A DNA stretch of 35,476 bases from Collinsella sp. AF02-46-1 (GCA_934876235.1 CAKXKM010000013.1:1-35476); one strand, 5' to 3'; positions 16,801 through 24,204 are shown, numbered from the stretch's first letter. Numbers and translations are program-made. The notes: generated by a model not told the origin, from the letters alone.

Positions 16801-18653
16801 ATCACCTGACTGCCGATCTCCTTGGGGTCGCGCAGCTTAATGACCTTGAACAGGGCATTCTTGATGACAGAATAGGACAGGCCGGCAGCGATGTCGCCCA
16901 CCGTGGCGCCTTCCTTTTGCGCCTGCTTAACGCGCGAGTTCATAAAGACCGTGCAGCGGCTGCCCAGGTCGACGGGGGCCTTGGCATGGATGGCGGCGTC
17001 GGCGAACGCGCGCACGTCCATGTTCATAGAGACGGCGAAGCTCTCGATAAAGCTGCCGCAGCCCGACGAGCAGGCCTCATTGAGCATGATGTGCTCGATG
17101 ACGCCGTCCTTGACGCGCAGGCACTTCATGTCCTGGCCGCCAATGTCCAGAATGAACTCGACGCCGGGCAGGAATGCCTTGGCGCCGCGCAGGTGCGCGA
17201 CGGTCTCGATCTCGCCGGAGTCGGCCTTGAGGGCCTCGATGAGCAGCGCCTCGCCGTAGCCCGTGGTGGTCACGTGGCCGATGGTGCAGCCGGCGGGGAT
17301 GTGGTTGTAGAAATCGGCCATGATGACCTTGGCCGTGCCCAGGATATCGCCGTTGTTGTTGCCGTACCAGGTGTGCAGCAGCTGACCGTCCTCGCCCACG
17401 AGCGCGGCTTTCATGGTGGTGGAGCCGGCGTCGATGCCAATGAACACGCGGCCGGTGTAGCCGTCGAGCTTGCCCTTGGGGACGACCTCGGTGTCGTGGC
17501 GACCCTTGAACTCGGCAAAGTCCTCGTCGGTGGCAAAGAGCGGATCCAGGCGCTCGACCTCGGCACCCTGCGTGTCGCCCAAGCTGTCGATGGCCTCGAT
17601 GAGCTGTGGGAACGTGCTGAGCTTGTTGGACTCGTGCGCCATGGCGGCGCCGCTCGCTACAAACAGGTGGGCGTTTTGGGGCACGATACGGTGCTCCTCG
17701 TCCAGGTTGAGCGTGAGGTAGAAGCGGTGGCGCAGCTCGGAGAGATACTGCAGCGGGCCGCCCAGGAAGGCGACGTTGCCGCGGATGGGGCGGCCGCACG
17801 CCAGGCCCGAGATGGTCTGGGTCACGACGGCCTGGAAGATGGAGGCGGCCACGTCTTCGGGACGGGCACCCTCGTTGAGCAGCGGCTGGACGTCGGTCTT
17901 GGCAAAGACGCCGCAGCGGCTGGCGATGGGATAGATGGTGGTGGCGTTGGCCGCGAGCTCGTTGAGGCCGCTCGCGTCGGTGTGCAGCAGGGTTGCCATC
18001 TGGTCGATGAAGGCGCCCGTACCGCCGGCGCAGGTGCCGTTCATGCGCTGCTCGATGCCGTTGTCGAAGTAGATGATCTTGGCGTCCTCGCCGCCCAGCT
18101 CGATGGCGACGTCGGTGGCCGGGATGAGGGTCTCGACGGCACGTTTGCTGGCGATGACTTCCTGGACAAACTCCAGGTCGAGCCATTGGGAGAGCAGCAG
18201 ACCGCCCGAACCGGTGATGGCGCAGGTCATTTGGGCAGCCGGCAGCACAGTCGCAGCACCCTCGAACAGGTCGCGGGCGCAGGCACGGACGTCGGTGTGG
18301 TGGCGCTGGTACTTGGCGTAGACGATCTGGTTGTCATCGTTGAGCACGGCGAGCTTAACGGTGGTGGAGCCCACGTCGATGCCCAGGTGCAGGTTGCCAC
18401 GAGCGTTCTCGGGGTTGAAGATCGCGCCTTCGGGGGCGTGGGCGGCGGTGGCGGTTACGGACTCGGCAACGTTGGGCGTGGCTGCGTCAGCGGTGAGCGT
18501 CTCCCCTGCCGCGTTCTTGGCATCGGCAACTGCCTCGGCAACTTTCTCGGCAGCCGCGGTCGCGGCCTTCTGCGCGGCGTCCACCACGGCGGGCGCGGCC
18601 TCGCGTGCGGCAGCGACCATACGATCCTTGATGCCCTCGACGAGTTTGCTCAT
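13863..18653 (-). CDS. Giant fused 2-hydroxyacyl-CoA dehydratase activase-type ATPase / iron-sulfur protein
   Basis: 1596-aa protein with two BcrAD/BadFG activase domains. The first, at about 90-350, has GIDVGSTTVKLAVL near 91 and the cluster motif CAGGTGAF near 211; the second, at about 400-665, has GIDAGSTTMKAAL near 404 and CSSGCGSF near 526. Then come a Cys-rich segment CGRCSNNC (about 686), a DUF2229-type domain (about 754-990, CYPAKMSHGH, CYNCP), and a C-terminal HgdB-like region with many Cys (YVNNDICYPS, SQTGGGCRATNY, CTQPFACLPNH, GCVSCG). Residues 1-85 are an unusual Ala-rich extension. Activases of this class use ATP to drive one electron to a very low potential; double-cubane relatives reduce small molecules. 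The real substrate is unknown. It is in an operon with TetR (11-base gap; AGAGGAG SD). Confidence 0.9.
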   Translation of the reverse strand: MSKLVEGIKDRMVAAAREAAPAVVDAAQKAATAAAEKVAEAVADAKNAAGETLTADAATPNVAESVTATAAHAPEGAIFNPENARGNLHLGIDVGSTTVKLAVLNDDNQIVYAKYQRHHTDVRACARDLFEGAATVLPAAQMTCAITGSGGLLLSQWLDLEFVQEVIASKRAVETLIPATDVAIELGGEDAKIIYFDNGIEQRMNGTCAGGTGAFIDQMATLLHTDASGLNELAANATTIYPIASRCGVFAKTDVQPLLNEGARPEDVAASIFQAVVTQTISGLACGRPIRGNVAFLGGPLQYLSELRHRFYLTLNLDEEHRIVPQNAHLFVASGAAMAHESNKLSTFPQLIEAIDSLGDTQGAEVERLDPLFATDEDFAEFKGRHDTEVVPKGKLDGYTGRVFIGIDAGSTTMKAALVGEDGQLLHTWYGNNNGDILGTAKVIMADFYNHIPAGCTIGHVTTTGYGEALLIEALKADSGEIETVAHLRGAKAFLPGVEFILDIGGQDMKCLRVKDGVIEHIMLNEACSSGCGSFIESFAVSMNMDVRAFADAAIHAKAPVDLGSRCTVFMNSRVKQAQKEGATVGDIAAGLSYSVIKNALFKVIKLRDPKEIGSQVIVQGGTFMSDATLRAFEQLTGVHAVRPDIAGCMGAYGAALLARDRAGADGTSTILSAEDIAHLTVTQKHVRCGRCSNNCQLTVNDFGGGRRFITGNRCEKGAGHKKQKTEAPNLFKKKNELLFNREVLSPDEAPRGTVGIPRALNMYENYPFWHAFFTRLGFSVQLSDQSSKKTYQAGIESMPSESVCYPAKMSHGHVMNLIDRDVDFIWMPCVRWERKEDPTAGNCYNCPIVMSYPTALALNIDEIREQNIEFLYPFVPYHDKTELKRRLYQVLAVDRVADAQAGRGRVRGPKITRSEVDAAVNAAFEADARFHEDIQTMGEEALKWVEDHGGHGIVLAGRPYHNDPEINHALPELISSFGFAVFTEDSLAHLVKPERPIRVVDQWMYHSRLYAVARFVTMRNDLDLIQLNSFGCGLDALTTDQVQEILEASGKIYTVLKIDEVSNLGAARIRIRSLMAALKDQEAERLAEATAAGEAYEQGDAAPVAPSTDAPAFASRKYTFEAQRESASTAWPKVPFTEQMRDEGYTILCPQMAPIHFDLVKEVFRGAGYNLELLPSTDHDAVEAGLRYVNNDICYPSILVTGQIMEAIESGRYDLSKTAVVISQTGGGCRATNYIALIRKALRESGHPEIPVISLSAVALGEDNPGFKITPALLKQAVYAVLFGDVMMQMLYRCRPYEATPGAANALYEEYMARARKLAPKFNRHNYTKLCREAIRAFDTMPLVGEGTKPRVGVVGEILVKFHPTANNHVVDVIEREGCEAVVPGLLDFFLYSMSNAELQKDELGSSATTRAGMQALIKLVDWMRTPVEEMLEKSRRFEAPERIGTMADKARTVLSVCNNMGEGWLLTAEMLDLIDHGAPNIICTQPFACLPNHVVGKAVIKELRRQHPESNIVAVDYDPGASEVNQLNRIKLMISVAKENMRAGKGFKLEKVAPLAMDEVTGQMRAHDGCVSCGPASEEAVASVAKRLGRGIKK

Positions 18654-18664
18654 TGTCTCTCCTC

Positions 18665-19375
18665 TTAGTTGTTGGACTCGACGGTTGCGGCGGTGTCGGC
18701 CGCGTCCTCGAGCTGCAAGTTCAATAGCTTCATGCCGTATTCCGGCACGTTGATATCGATGGGTTGGCCATACAGGTCACCAGGGCGCACAAAAGCGAGC
18801 ACCGTCATAATGCGCGCCATGGCCTCGGGCGATTCGGTGAGCCCACGCTCAAACCAGCGCTGAATCATGCCGACCTCGGCGCTCACGACGTAGGTGACGT
18901 AGTAGTCAAAGAACGTGCCCAGCGCCAGGCCCAAAATGCCCGTCTGCGCACGCGGCACCACAGCCTCACGCGCGGTGTCGATGATCCTTTTAATGAAGGC
19001 CTGGTCGCCGCCCGGACCCAGCAGCGCACCGATTAAGTCGCGGTTGGCCGCAAGATAACGCAGCAGCTCAACCGAACCGGGCGCCGGCTCGAGCTCATCG
19101 ATATTGTGATAGAGATCAGGCAGCTGAGCTGCGGTAATGAACTCAATGCGCTCACGGATCTCGGCCAGCAAGCCGTCCTCGATTTGATTGATAAAGTCGG
19201 GGATATCGCGGTAGTGCGAATAGAACGTGCGACGCGTAAGGCCAGCGCGCTCGGTGAGCGACGCGACATTAATGCGCGAAAGGTCGCCGCTTTCGGCAAG
19301 CTCGCTGGCAAGTGCCTGGCGAAGGGCACGCTGCGAGCGAAGGGACCGGCGATCGCATTTCTCGAGCTGGGACAA
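18665..19375 (-). CDS. TetR/AcrR-family regulator of the activase operon
   Basis: 236-aa regulator. The HTH is at about residues 35-65 (INVASLTERAGLTRRTFYSHY), then an all-helical ligand domain of the DhaS/TetR_C type. The start is TTG at 19373-19375; AAGGAGG lies four bases upstream, so TTG is well supported. The gene ends 11 bases before the giant activase gene, which strongly suggests one transcript and local control. Two palindromes, 21 bp apart between their centres, lie in its promoter (19409-19441), consistent with autoregulation. Confidence 0.92.
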   Translation of the reverse strand: MSQLEKCDRRSLRSQRALRQALASELAESGDLSRINVASLTERAGLTRRTFYSHYRDIPDFINQIEDGLLAEIRERIEFITAAQLPDLYHNIDELEPAPGSVELLRYLAANRDLIGALLGPGGDQAFIKRIIDTAREAVVPRAQTGILGLALGTFFDYYVTYVVSAEVGMIQRWFERGLTESPEAMARIMTVLAFVRPGDLYGQPIDINVPEYGMKLLNLQLEDAADTAATVESNN

Positions 19376-19408
19376 GCGTCCTCCTTGTTACTCAGCCTGT
19401 GCGCTATT

Positions 19409-19417
19409 GCACAGTGC
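19409..19417. promoter_or_regulatory. Candidate TetR operator, minor site
   Basis: GCAC-A-GTGC palindrome within ATTGCACAGTGC. Both sites begin ATTGCACA. Its centre is 21 bp from that of the main site, two helical turns away. Confidence 0.45.
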
Positions 19418-19426
19418 GAGTATTAT

Positions 19427-19441
19427 TGCACACCGTGTGCA
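19427..19441. promoter_or_regulatory. Candidate TetR operator, main site
   Basis: TGCACAC-C-GTGTGCA is a perfect 7-1-7 palindrome 52 bases upstream of the TetR start codon. On the minus strand it lies just after a TTGATG that could be a -35. Confidence 0.6.
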
Positions 19442-19466
19442 TCAACACGTAAAGGCAATATTTTGG

Positions 19467-19497
19467 ATGTGACGAGGGGGCAGTCCCTTTGTCACAT
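19467..19497. repeat. REP-like hairpin, divergent copy 4
   Basis: ATGTGAC (19467-19473) pairs with GTCACAT (19491-19497) around a loop that reads AAAGGGACTGCCCCC on the minus strand. It overlaps the HAD stop codon. It is related in style, but its core (GGGACTG) differs from that of the other copies. Confidence 0.5.
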
Positions 19498-20360
19498 TAT
19501 TCGATGACGGTGCGGGAGTTTTGCTTGCGCATGGTGGCGAACATGTGTTTGGGGACGGCGTGGACCATGCAGCTGCCAATAGTTGCGCTCGCGGCAGCCT
19601 TAGCTGTATCGCTAGCGTTTTTGGTCGCGTAGCTGTGGCGGAAACGCTTGAGCATGGCGATGTCATTTCCGCCGTCGCCATAAACCGCGACCTCGTCCTC
19701 GGCAATGCCGTAGTAGCCCGCCAGCCAGGCCACACTCTCGCCCTTGTTACACGCCACGTCCGTGATCTCGAACATCACCGGATCGAACGGCGCGTTGACC
19801 ACGCGGTCCGATCGCTCGGCAAGATACGACTTAAGGTCACGCTCCAGCTCGGGCGAGGTCACGCGACAATTGATCTTGCATACATCGTGACGCAAGATAT
19901 CGCCGATCGACTGGTCGAAATACTGTTCCTCGTGATACCCGCCGCGCGCACGCATGCCGCGCATCACAATACGCTTGATGGGGCTGTCCTTTTTAAAGCC
20001 CGCCTGATGCATCTCGAACGAACCGCTCGAAAACATGCCATCGGGCGTGGAGCAATCAAAGCAAATGTCCGGGAACGCCTTGAGCAGTTCCTCAGTGACC
20101 TGCGGGTCGATGGTCCAAGTCTTGAGCACCTCGCCATGGCTGTCGCGCACGATGGATCCATTGGAACAGCAGGCGTCAAGCGCCAAGCCCGTAAAGCCAT
20201 GCTCGCCGATCGGCAACGTCGAGCGTCCAGTCGCGGGAACCACGTGCAGGCCAGCCTCAGTCAGCTCGCGAATGGCGCGGCGGATGGTCCCATCCGCCTC
20301 GTGCAGGGCGTTCAGCAGCGTTCCGTCTAAGTCACTCGCGAACATCTTGATCATGGACAT
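19497..20360 (-). CDS. Cof-type HAD phosphatase
   Basis: 287-aa haloacid dehalogenase-fold hydrolase of the Cof/type IIB class. Motif I is DLDGT (residues 10-14, nucleophile Asp10), motif II the Thr/Gly of PATGRS, motif III the Lys of CNKGES near 204, and motif IV GDGGNDIAML near 227. Members dephosphorylate sugar phosphates, FMN or phospholipid head groups; the specific substrate is not readable. I chose ATG 20358-20360, with GGAG four bases upstream; ATG at 20354 is also possible. The start codon and SD sit in one arm of a 22-bp inverted repeat. It follows the MFS gene by 109 bp. Confidence 0.92.
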   Translation of the reverse strand: MSMIKMFASDLDGTLLNALHEADGTIRRAIRELTEAGLHVVPATGRSTLPIGEHGFTGLALDACCSNGSIVRDSHGEVLKTWTIDPQVTEELLKAFPDICFDCSTPDGMFSSGSFEMHQAGFKKDSPIKRIVMRGMRARGGYHEEQYFDQSIGDILRHDVCKINCRVTSPELERDLKSYLAERSDRVVNAPFDPVMFEITDVACNKGESVAWLAGYYGIAEDEVAVYGDGGNDIAMLKRFRHSYATKNASDTAKAAASATIGSCMVHAVPKHMFATMRKQNSRTVIE

Positions 20361-20409
20361 GCCTCTCCTTCGTCTGCCCGATATTGTAGACGAAGGAGAG
20401 GCATGTCCA
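20354..20409. repeat. 22-bp inverted repeat spanning the HAD start
   Basis: 20354-20375 and 20388-20409 are exact reverse complements over 22 bp, with a 12-base loop. The downstream arm on the minus strand contains SD GAAGGAGAGG and the start ATG. The loop carries the -10 TACAAT. Confidence 0.85.
20383..20388 (-). promoter_or_regulatory. Likely promoter for HAD gene
   Basis: TACAAT on the minus strand with TTGGAC 16 bases upstream. It is followed by GGGCAGACGAAGGAG, as in the coaX leader. Confidence 0.45.
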
Positions 20410-20469
20410 AACAATGCCGTCCCGGCGCGGCGTACCACCGCCTTCACAAATTCACGGTGCCCCAGCGCG

Positions 20470-21732
20470 TTAAGACAATCGCCGCAATCGATTTTTCAGC
20501 CGATAAAACAGAGCCGTCGTCAACGTCAGCACCGCCAACATGGCTGCGAATACAATCGCCGGTGTCCATCGATCATATGCAACCCCGTACGTCAATTGGC
20601 CGATAGGCGTTGCGCAGGAAAGGACCATGTAAACGACCGAAAGCACTTTTCCGCAGAGCTCAGTCGGCGCTACCCGCTGAACAAACGCGATGATTTCAAC
20701 CGACGTAATGCTCGCCCACACCATGACCCATGCCGAACCAACCGCAAACACGGTGAACACGCATACATCTACGCCGAACAGCAGCGTAACAATAATCGGC
20801 GCGACTCCAAAACAGATCATCGCAACATATCGGCATATGCCATTGAAAGAAAAACGATGCGGCCAAATGCCGACCAAGCCACTGCCGGTAAGACCACCCA
20901 GGCCCAGAGCAACCTCAACTATCCCAACGCAGGACGATTGCATGCCGAGATGCTTTGTAACAATAATGGGAGCGCCAATCGTTAGCCCAACCAACGCAAG
21001 GTTCAAAACTGCCGCAAGCAAAATCACAGCGACCAATGATGCATTTTGCAACAGATACCGAATCGACTCCCGAAAATCGTTTCGGCATGTCGTGCGAGTC
21101 GCGCCGTCTCTCATCGTTTCAGATGAGGCGTTTTGCTTGAGTGCGACCCCAAACAAGAGAGCTGAAATCGCAAACGCCACCGACGCGGTTGTGCAAAGAG
21201 CATCGATGCCAAAGCACCCATAGACTGCCGTCCCGACCACAGGACCCAAGATATTGCTCACCATGGTCATCTGCGAAACCAATGCAGTGGCCCGCTCAAC
21301 CTTCTCTTCACCCGCCATACGCACCGTCTCAATTTGGAGCATTGGCTTTAGCAGCGATTGAACACCATATTGAACACAAAGTATCGCTACTACGACGACC
21401 GCAAGAGGCAACGAGCGCTTCATGGGGACAGACAGCAGTGATGCAGTCATCAGAGCAATGCCGAGGGACACGAGGACCTCGCGGTGTCTTCCCCGATCCG
21501 CTAAGATCCCACCAGCCGGAGTTGCGAGTACGCCGGGTATGAACGCCGTCGCCACGACGGCGCCATATAACGTTGACGATCCACTGCAATCGAACAAGTA
21601 AAGTGGATACGCAAAGCACAGCGCCGACAGCATCGAATACGTGCACAGCTGCGCAACCAGAAGTTCCGCGAGCCTGATTGACCGCACTGTTTTTGATTTC
21701 AACGAGACGCCGACGTCTCTCAGCCCAGCCAT
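20470..21732 (-). CDS. MFS transporter, probable drug or small-molecule exporter
   Basis: 420-aa protein with about 12 hydrophobic helices, with the MFS loop 2-3 motif in GGILADRGRHREV near residue 70. A local TetR regulator directly upstream with operator repeats in the gap suggests drug or metabolite efflux (MFS_3/NRE-like), as is common for TetR-MFS pairs. The ATG at 21730-21732 follows AGGGGG; an open extension of 26 codons upstream has no SD and runs through the operator. Composition is AT-richer than the flanking genes and it may have been acquired together with its regulator. Confidence 0.85.
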   Translation of the reverse strand: MAGLRDVGVSLKSKTVRSIRLAELLVAQLCTYSMLSALCFAYPLYLFDCSGSSTLYGAVVATAFIPGVLATPAGGILADRGRHREVLVSLGIALMTASLLSVPMKRSLPLAVVVVAILCVQYGVQSLLKPMLQIETVRMAGEEKVERATALVSQMTMVSNILGPVVGTAVYGCFGIDALCTTASVAFAISALLFGVALKQNASSETMRDGATRTTCRNDFRESIRYLLQNASLVAVILLAAVLNLALVGLTIGAPIIVTKHLGMQSSCVGIVEVALGLGGLTGSGLVGIWPHRFSFNGICRYVAMICFGVAPIIVTLLFGVDVCVFTVFAVGSAWVMVWASITSVEIIAFVQRVAPTELCGKVLSVVYMVLSCATPIGQLTYGVAYDRWTPAIVFAAMLAVLTLTTALFYRLKNRLRRLS

Positions 21733-21747
21733 AAGCCCACCCCCTAT

Positions 21748-21766
21748 ACATACCACTAGTATGTAT
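21748..21766. promoter_or_regulatory. TetR operator, promoter-proximal copy
   Basis: ATACATAC-CACTA-GTATGTAT is palindromic over 8-bp arms. The 19-mer at 21748-21766 matches the copy at 21813-21831 at 15 of 19 positions. It lies 16 bases from the MFS start codon. Confidence 0.65.
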
Positions 21767-21777
21767 TTAATGACTTG

Positions 21778-21800
21778 AAAAGGGCAGCCGTGGCTACCCT
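21778..21800 (-). terminator. Terminator of tetR
   Basis: AGGGCAGC (21781-21788) pairs with GCTACCCT (21793-21800), with one G-T pair and a 4-base loop. On the minus strand TTTT follows. It separates tetR from the MFS gene. Confidence 0.65.
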
Positions 21801-21812
21801 CACAAATCAATT

Positions 21813-21831
21813 ACATACCGTTGGTATCTAT
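21813..21831. promoter_or_regulatory. TetR operator, distal copy
   Basis: ACATACCGTTGGTATCTAT contains ATACC-GTT-GGTAT and abuts the tetR stop codon. Same pattern as 21748-21766, 65 bp away. Confidence 0.55.
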
Positions 21832-21832
21832 A

Positions 21833-22495
21833 TTACCACCCGGCGCGGTCCCATACGTCCCAAATCTGCGCCGTTGTCTGAAGCACTTCATTACCCAAAT
21901 CGAGCCCCACCGCGGCAGCCATCTGCGCCAAACATTGTGCGCGAGCGAGCATTCGCTCCTTGGGCTCGAGCGGACGGAACAATGGCAGCAGCCAAAGATT
22001 CGCCAACAACGATACGGCCTCCGCCGCTTCGCGCGGGCATTCGCACGCAATGGAGCCGTCGGCGATGCCCTCCTCGATCACTGGCAAGAGACAGCCATCG
22101 GCCGACTCGTCAAATGAGCCCTGGTACTGCATCGCCAGTAGGCGCGAGCTTTTTACCGGATCTGCTGCAGGACGCATACGTGCCCATAGCTCAATTTGTG
22201 GAACAACGGACTCGGGAGCGTACAGTCGCTTGAGCTTTTGGGCTCCGGTCATATTACCGACGCCAAGCATCGAGCGGCGGTGCTCAACAATCGGAGTCAT
22301 CGCCCGATCAAACGCGGCGTTGAAAATCTCTTCTTTGCTCTTGAAGTGATGATAGACAGCGCCCTTGGTCATGCCGTCGAGACGGTCAACGATATCTTGA
22401 ATACTCGTCCCCTCATAACCCTGTGCGCAGAATAGCTCCAGTGCCGCGTCGAGAATCTTCGCGACCGTCTCCTCGGGATATTTATTGCGACCCAT
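21833..22495 (-). CDS. TetR-family regulator of the MFS gene
   Basis: 220-aa regulator. The HTH is at about 20-52 (GYEGTSIQDIVDRL, KGAVYHHFKSKEEIF), then an effector domain with many Met and Ala. I chose the ATG at 22493-22495 (MGRNKYPEET); a start 12 codons upstream (MRHKT) is open too but neither has a strong SD. The MFS gene follows on the same strand after 100 bp holding two operators and a terminator, so it very likely represses the MFS gene. A 12-bp inverted repeat (22503-22514 and 22545-22556) is in its leader. Confidence 0.9.
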   Translation of the reverse strand: MGRNKYPEETVAKILDAALELFCAQGYEGTSIQDIVDRLDGMTKGAVYHHFKSKEEIFNAAFDRAMTPIVEHRRSMLGVGNMTGAQKLKRLYAPESVVPQIELWARMRPAADPVKSSRLLAMQYQGSFDESADGCLLPVIEEGIADGSIACECPREAAEAVSLLANLWLLPLFRPLEPKERMLARAQCLAQMAAAVGLDLGNEVLQTTAQIWDVWDRAGW

Positions 22496-22502
22496 AATCC
22501 GC

Positions 22503-22556
22503 CCATCCGCAACGCAAGTCTTGTGCCTCATTGCAGCATTTTAACGTTGCGGATGG
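22503..22556. repeat. Inverted repeat in the tetR leader
   Basis: CCATCCGCAACG (22503-22514) and CGTTGCGGATGG (22545-22556) are exact complements 30 bases apart. They could form an mRNA stem or be two regulator half-sites. Confidence 0.55.
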
Positions 22557-22569
22557 CAGACGGTCGATT

Positions 22570-22908
22570 CTACACCGCGGCCGGGCCGTGTTCGCCGGTG
22601 CGAATGCGGATGACTTCTTCGACCGGCTCGACCCAAATCTTGCCGTCGCCGACGGCACCGGTGCGGGCGGCATTGCAGATGATGTCGACAATTCCGTCAA
22701 CGTGCTCATCAGCGCAGATGAGGGTGAACTGTACCTTGGGGATGGTATTGACGAGCAGTTCGTTGCCGCGCACGTATTCCTTCCAGCCATGCTGTGCGCC
22801 GCAGCCCTGCACCTGGTTGATAGTCATGCCGCGAACATCAGCAGCAAACAGCGCATCTTTGAGAACCTCAAGCTTTTCCTGGCGCACGATAGCCGTAATT
22901 TTCTTCAT
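22570..22908 (-). CDS. glnK: P-II nitrogen regulatory protein, GlnK type
   Basis: 112-aa trimeric P-II signal protein that binds ATP/ADP and 2-oxoglutarate and plugs AmtB. It is aligned by eye with E. coli GlnB: Gln39 and the GDGKIWV block (Lys90 region) are present, as is VIRIRTGE. The T-loop has KEYVRGNELLV, so position 51 is Leu and 46 is Val: both modifiable Tyr are missing, though Tyr45 is near. It is 18 bases downstream of amt on the same strand, the classical amtB-glnK operon. Confidence 0.95.
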   Translation of the reverse strand: MKKITAIVRQEKLEVLKDALFAADVRGMTINQVQGCGAQHGWKEYVRGNELLVNTIPKVQFTLICADEHVDGIVDIICNAARTGAVGDGKIWVEPVEEVIRIRTGEHGPAAV

Positions 22909-22926
22909 ACCAAATCACTCCCCTTG

Positions 22927-24204
22927 TTAATCCAAGCCGCCAAACGATGGATATGCGCTCTCGCCGTGCTGACTCGCATCCAGACCCAGGGCCTCGTCGG
23001 CCTCGTCCACGCGCAGGCTGCCGCGGAACAGTGCCTTGACCACCGCGACAATCACCAAGTCGAGCACCAGCACAATAGCGACCGTCACCACAATGCCCAG
23101 GATCTGCGAGATGAGCAGCGACACGTCGCCCGTGTAGAACAGGCCGCCCTTACCGGTCCACGAGAGCTCCGGCACACAAAACAGACCCGTGAGCACGCCG
23201 CCCAAGATGCCGCCGATGCCGTGGCAACCGAACGCGTCGAGCGCATCGTCGTAGCCGAACTTGGTCTTAAGATGGCTGATGGCCAGGTAGCAGACGGGCG
23301 ATACGATCAGGCCCATGACCAGCGCCGCCCACGGCCCGACAAAGCCCGCGCCCGGCGTGACCACCACGAGGCCCGCGACCAGACCGGTGCTGGCACCCAC
23401 CAGCGTGGGACGACCAGTGTGCACGCGCTCGACGGCAAGCCACGAGACCATACCTGCCGCGCTGGCCGTCACGGTGTTGAGGATGGCGAGCGCCGCCACG
23501 GCGTCGGCCTTAAACTCGCTGCCGCCGTTAAAGCCAAACCAGCCAAACCAAAGTAGGCCGGCGCCCAGCGCCACAAACGGTACGTTATGCGGACGGTAGC
23601 TCACCATGCCAAAGCCGCGACGACGGCCGAGCATTAAGCAGAGGACCAGGCCGGTAAGACCGGACGAAATGTGCACCACGTCGCCGCCGGCAAAGTCGAG
23701 CGCGCCGATGATGTCGCCGATAAAGGAACCATCGCCGCCCCAAACCATGTGGGCGAGCGGCGCATAGACCACGAGCAGCCAAATGCCCAGGAAGGCCGTC
23801 ATGGCACCAAACTTAACGCGGCCTGCCAGACTGCCCGTAACGATAGCGGCGGTGATCATGGCAAACGCCATCTGGAAGGCGATGTTGATGATCTGAGGGT
23901 AGACGGCACCATCCGCAGCATTGCCCTCGGCCGCCTGCAGCACCTGGTTGAGCACCGGCAGGCACAGCAGCTGGTCAAAGCCGCCAATAAACGGGCTAGA
24001 ACCGTCACCACCGTAGGCCAGCGACCAGCCGGCAACAATCCACAGCACACCAACCAGGCCAATGGCGCCAAAGCACATAAGCATGGTGTTGATGACATTT
24101 TTGCGCCTGGACAGGCCGCCATAGAAAAACGCCAGACCCGGTGTCATTAAAAACACGAGCATGGTGCAGATGAGCATAAACGTTGTCGATCCCGTATCGT
24201 ACAT
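22927..24204 (-). CDS. amt: Ammonium transporter
   Basis: 425-aa Amt/MEP/Rh-family channel with 11 hydrophobic helices. Visible family blocks are FYGGLSRRKN, PHNVPFVALGAGLLWFGWFGFNGGS (23560-23620 region, split), and DDALDAFGCHGIGGILGGVLTG, with the central pore His in DAFGCHG. GGGGGAG precedes the ATG at 24202-24204. An open extension of 19 codons upstream is likely leader. It drives NH4+/NH3 entry under nitrogen limitation and is gated by the P-II protein encoded just downstream. Confidence 0.96.
   Translation of the reverse strand: MYDTGSTTFMLICTMLVFLMTPGLAFFYGGLSRRKNVINTMLMCFGAIGLVGVLWIVAGWSLAYGGDGSSPFIGGFDQLLCLPVLNQVLQAAEGNAADGAVYPQIINIAFQMAFAMITAAIVTGSLAGRVKFGAMTAFLGIWLLVVYAPLAHMVWGGDGSFIGDIIGALDFAGGDVVHISSGLTGLVLCLMLGRRRGFGMVSYRPHNVPFVALGAGLLWFGWFGFNGGSEFKADAVAALAILNTVTASAAGMVSWLAVERVHTGRPTLVGASTGLVAGLVVVTPGAGFVGPWAALVMGLIVSPVCYLAISHLKTKFGYDDALDAFGCHGIGGILGGVLTGLFCVPELSWTGKGGLFYTGDVSLLISQILGIVVTVAIVLVLDLVIVAVVKALFRGSLRVDEADEALGLDASQHGESAYPSFGGLD

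Noticed and set aside
13947..18668. Very long open frame opposite the activase gene (1573 codons)
   Set aside because: It is a mirror of GC-biased codon use in the activase gene. The sense protein has clear motifs and an SD; the other has low-complexity sequence.
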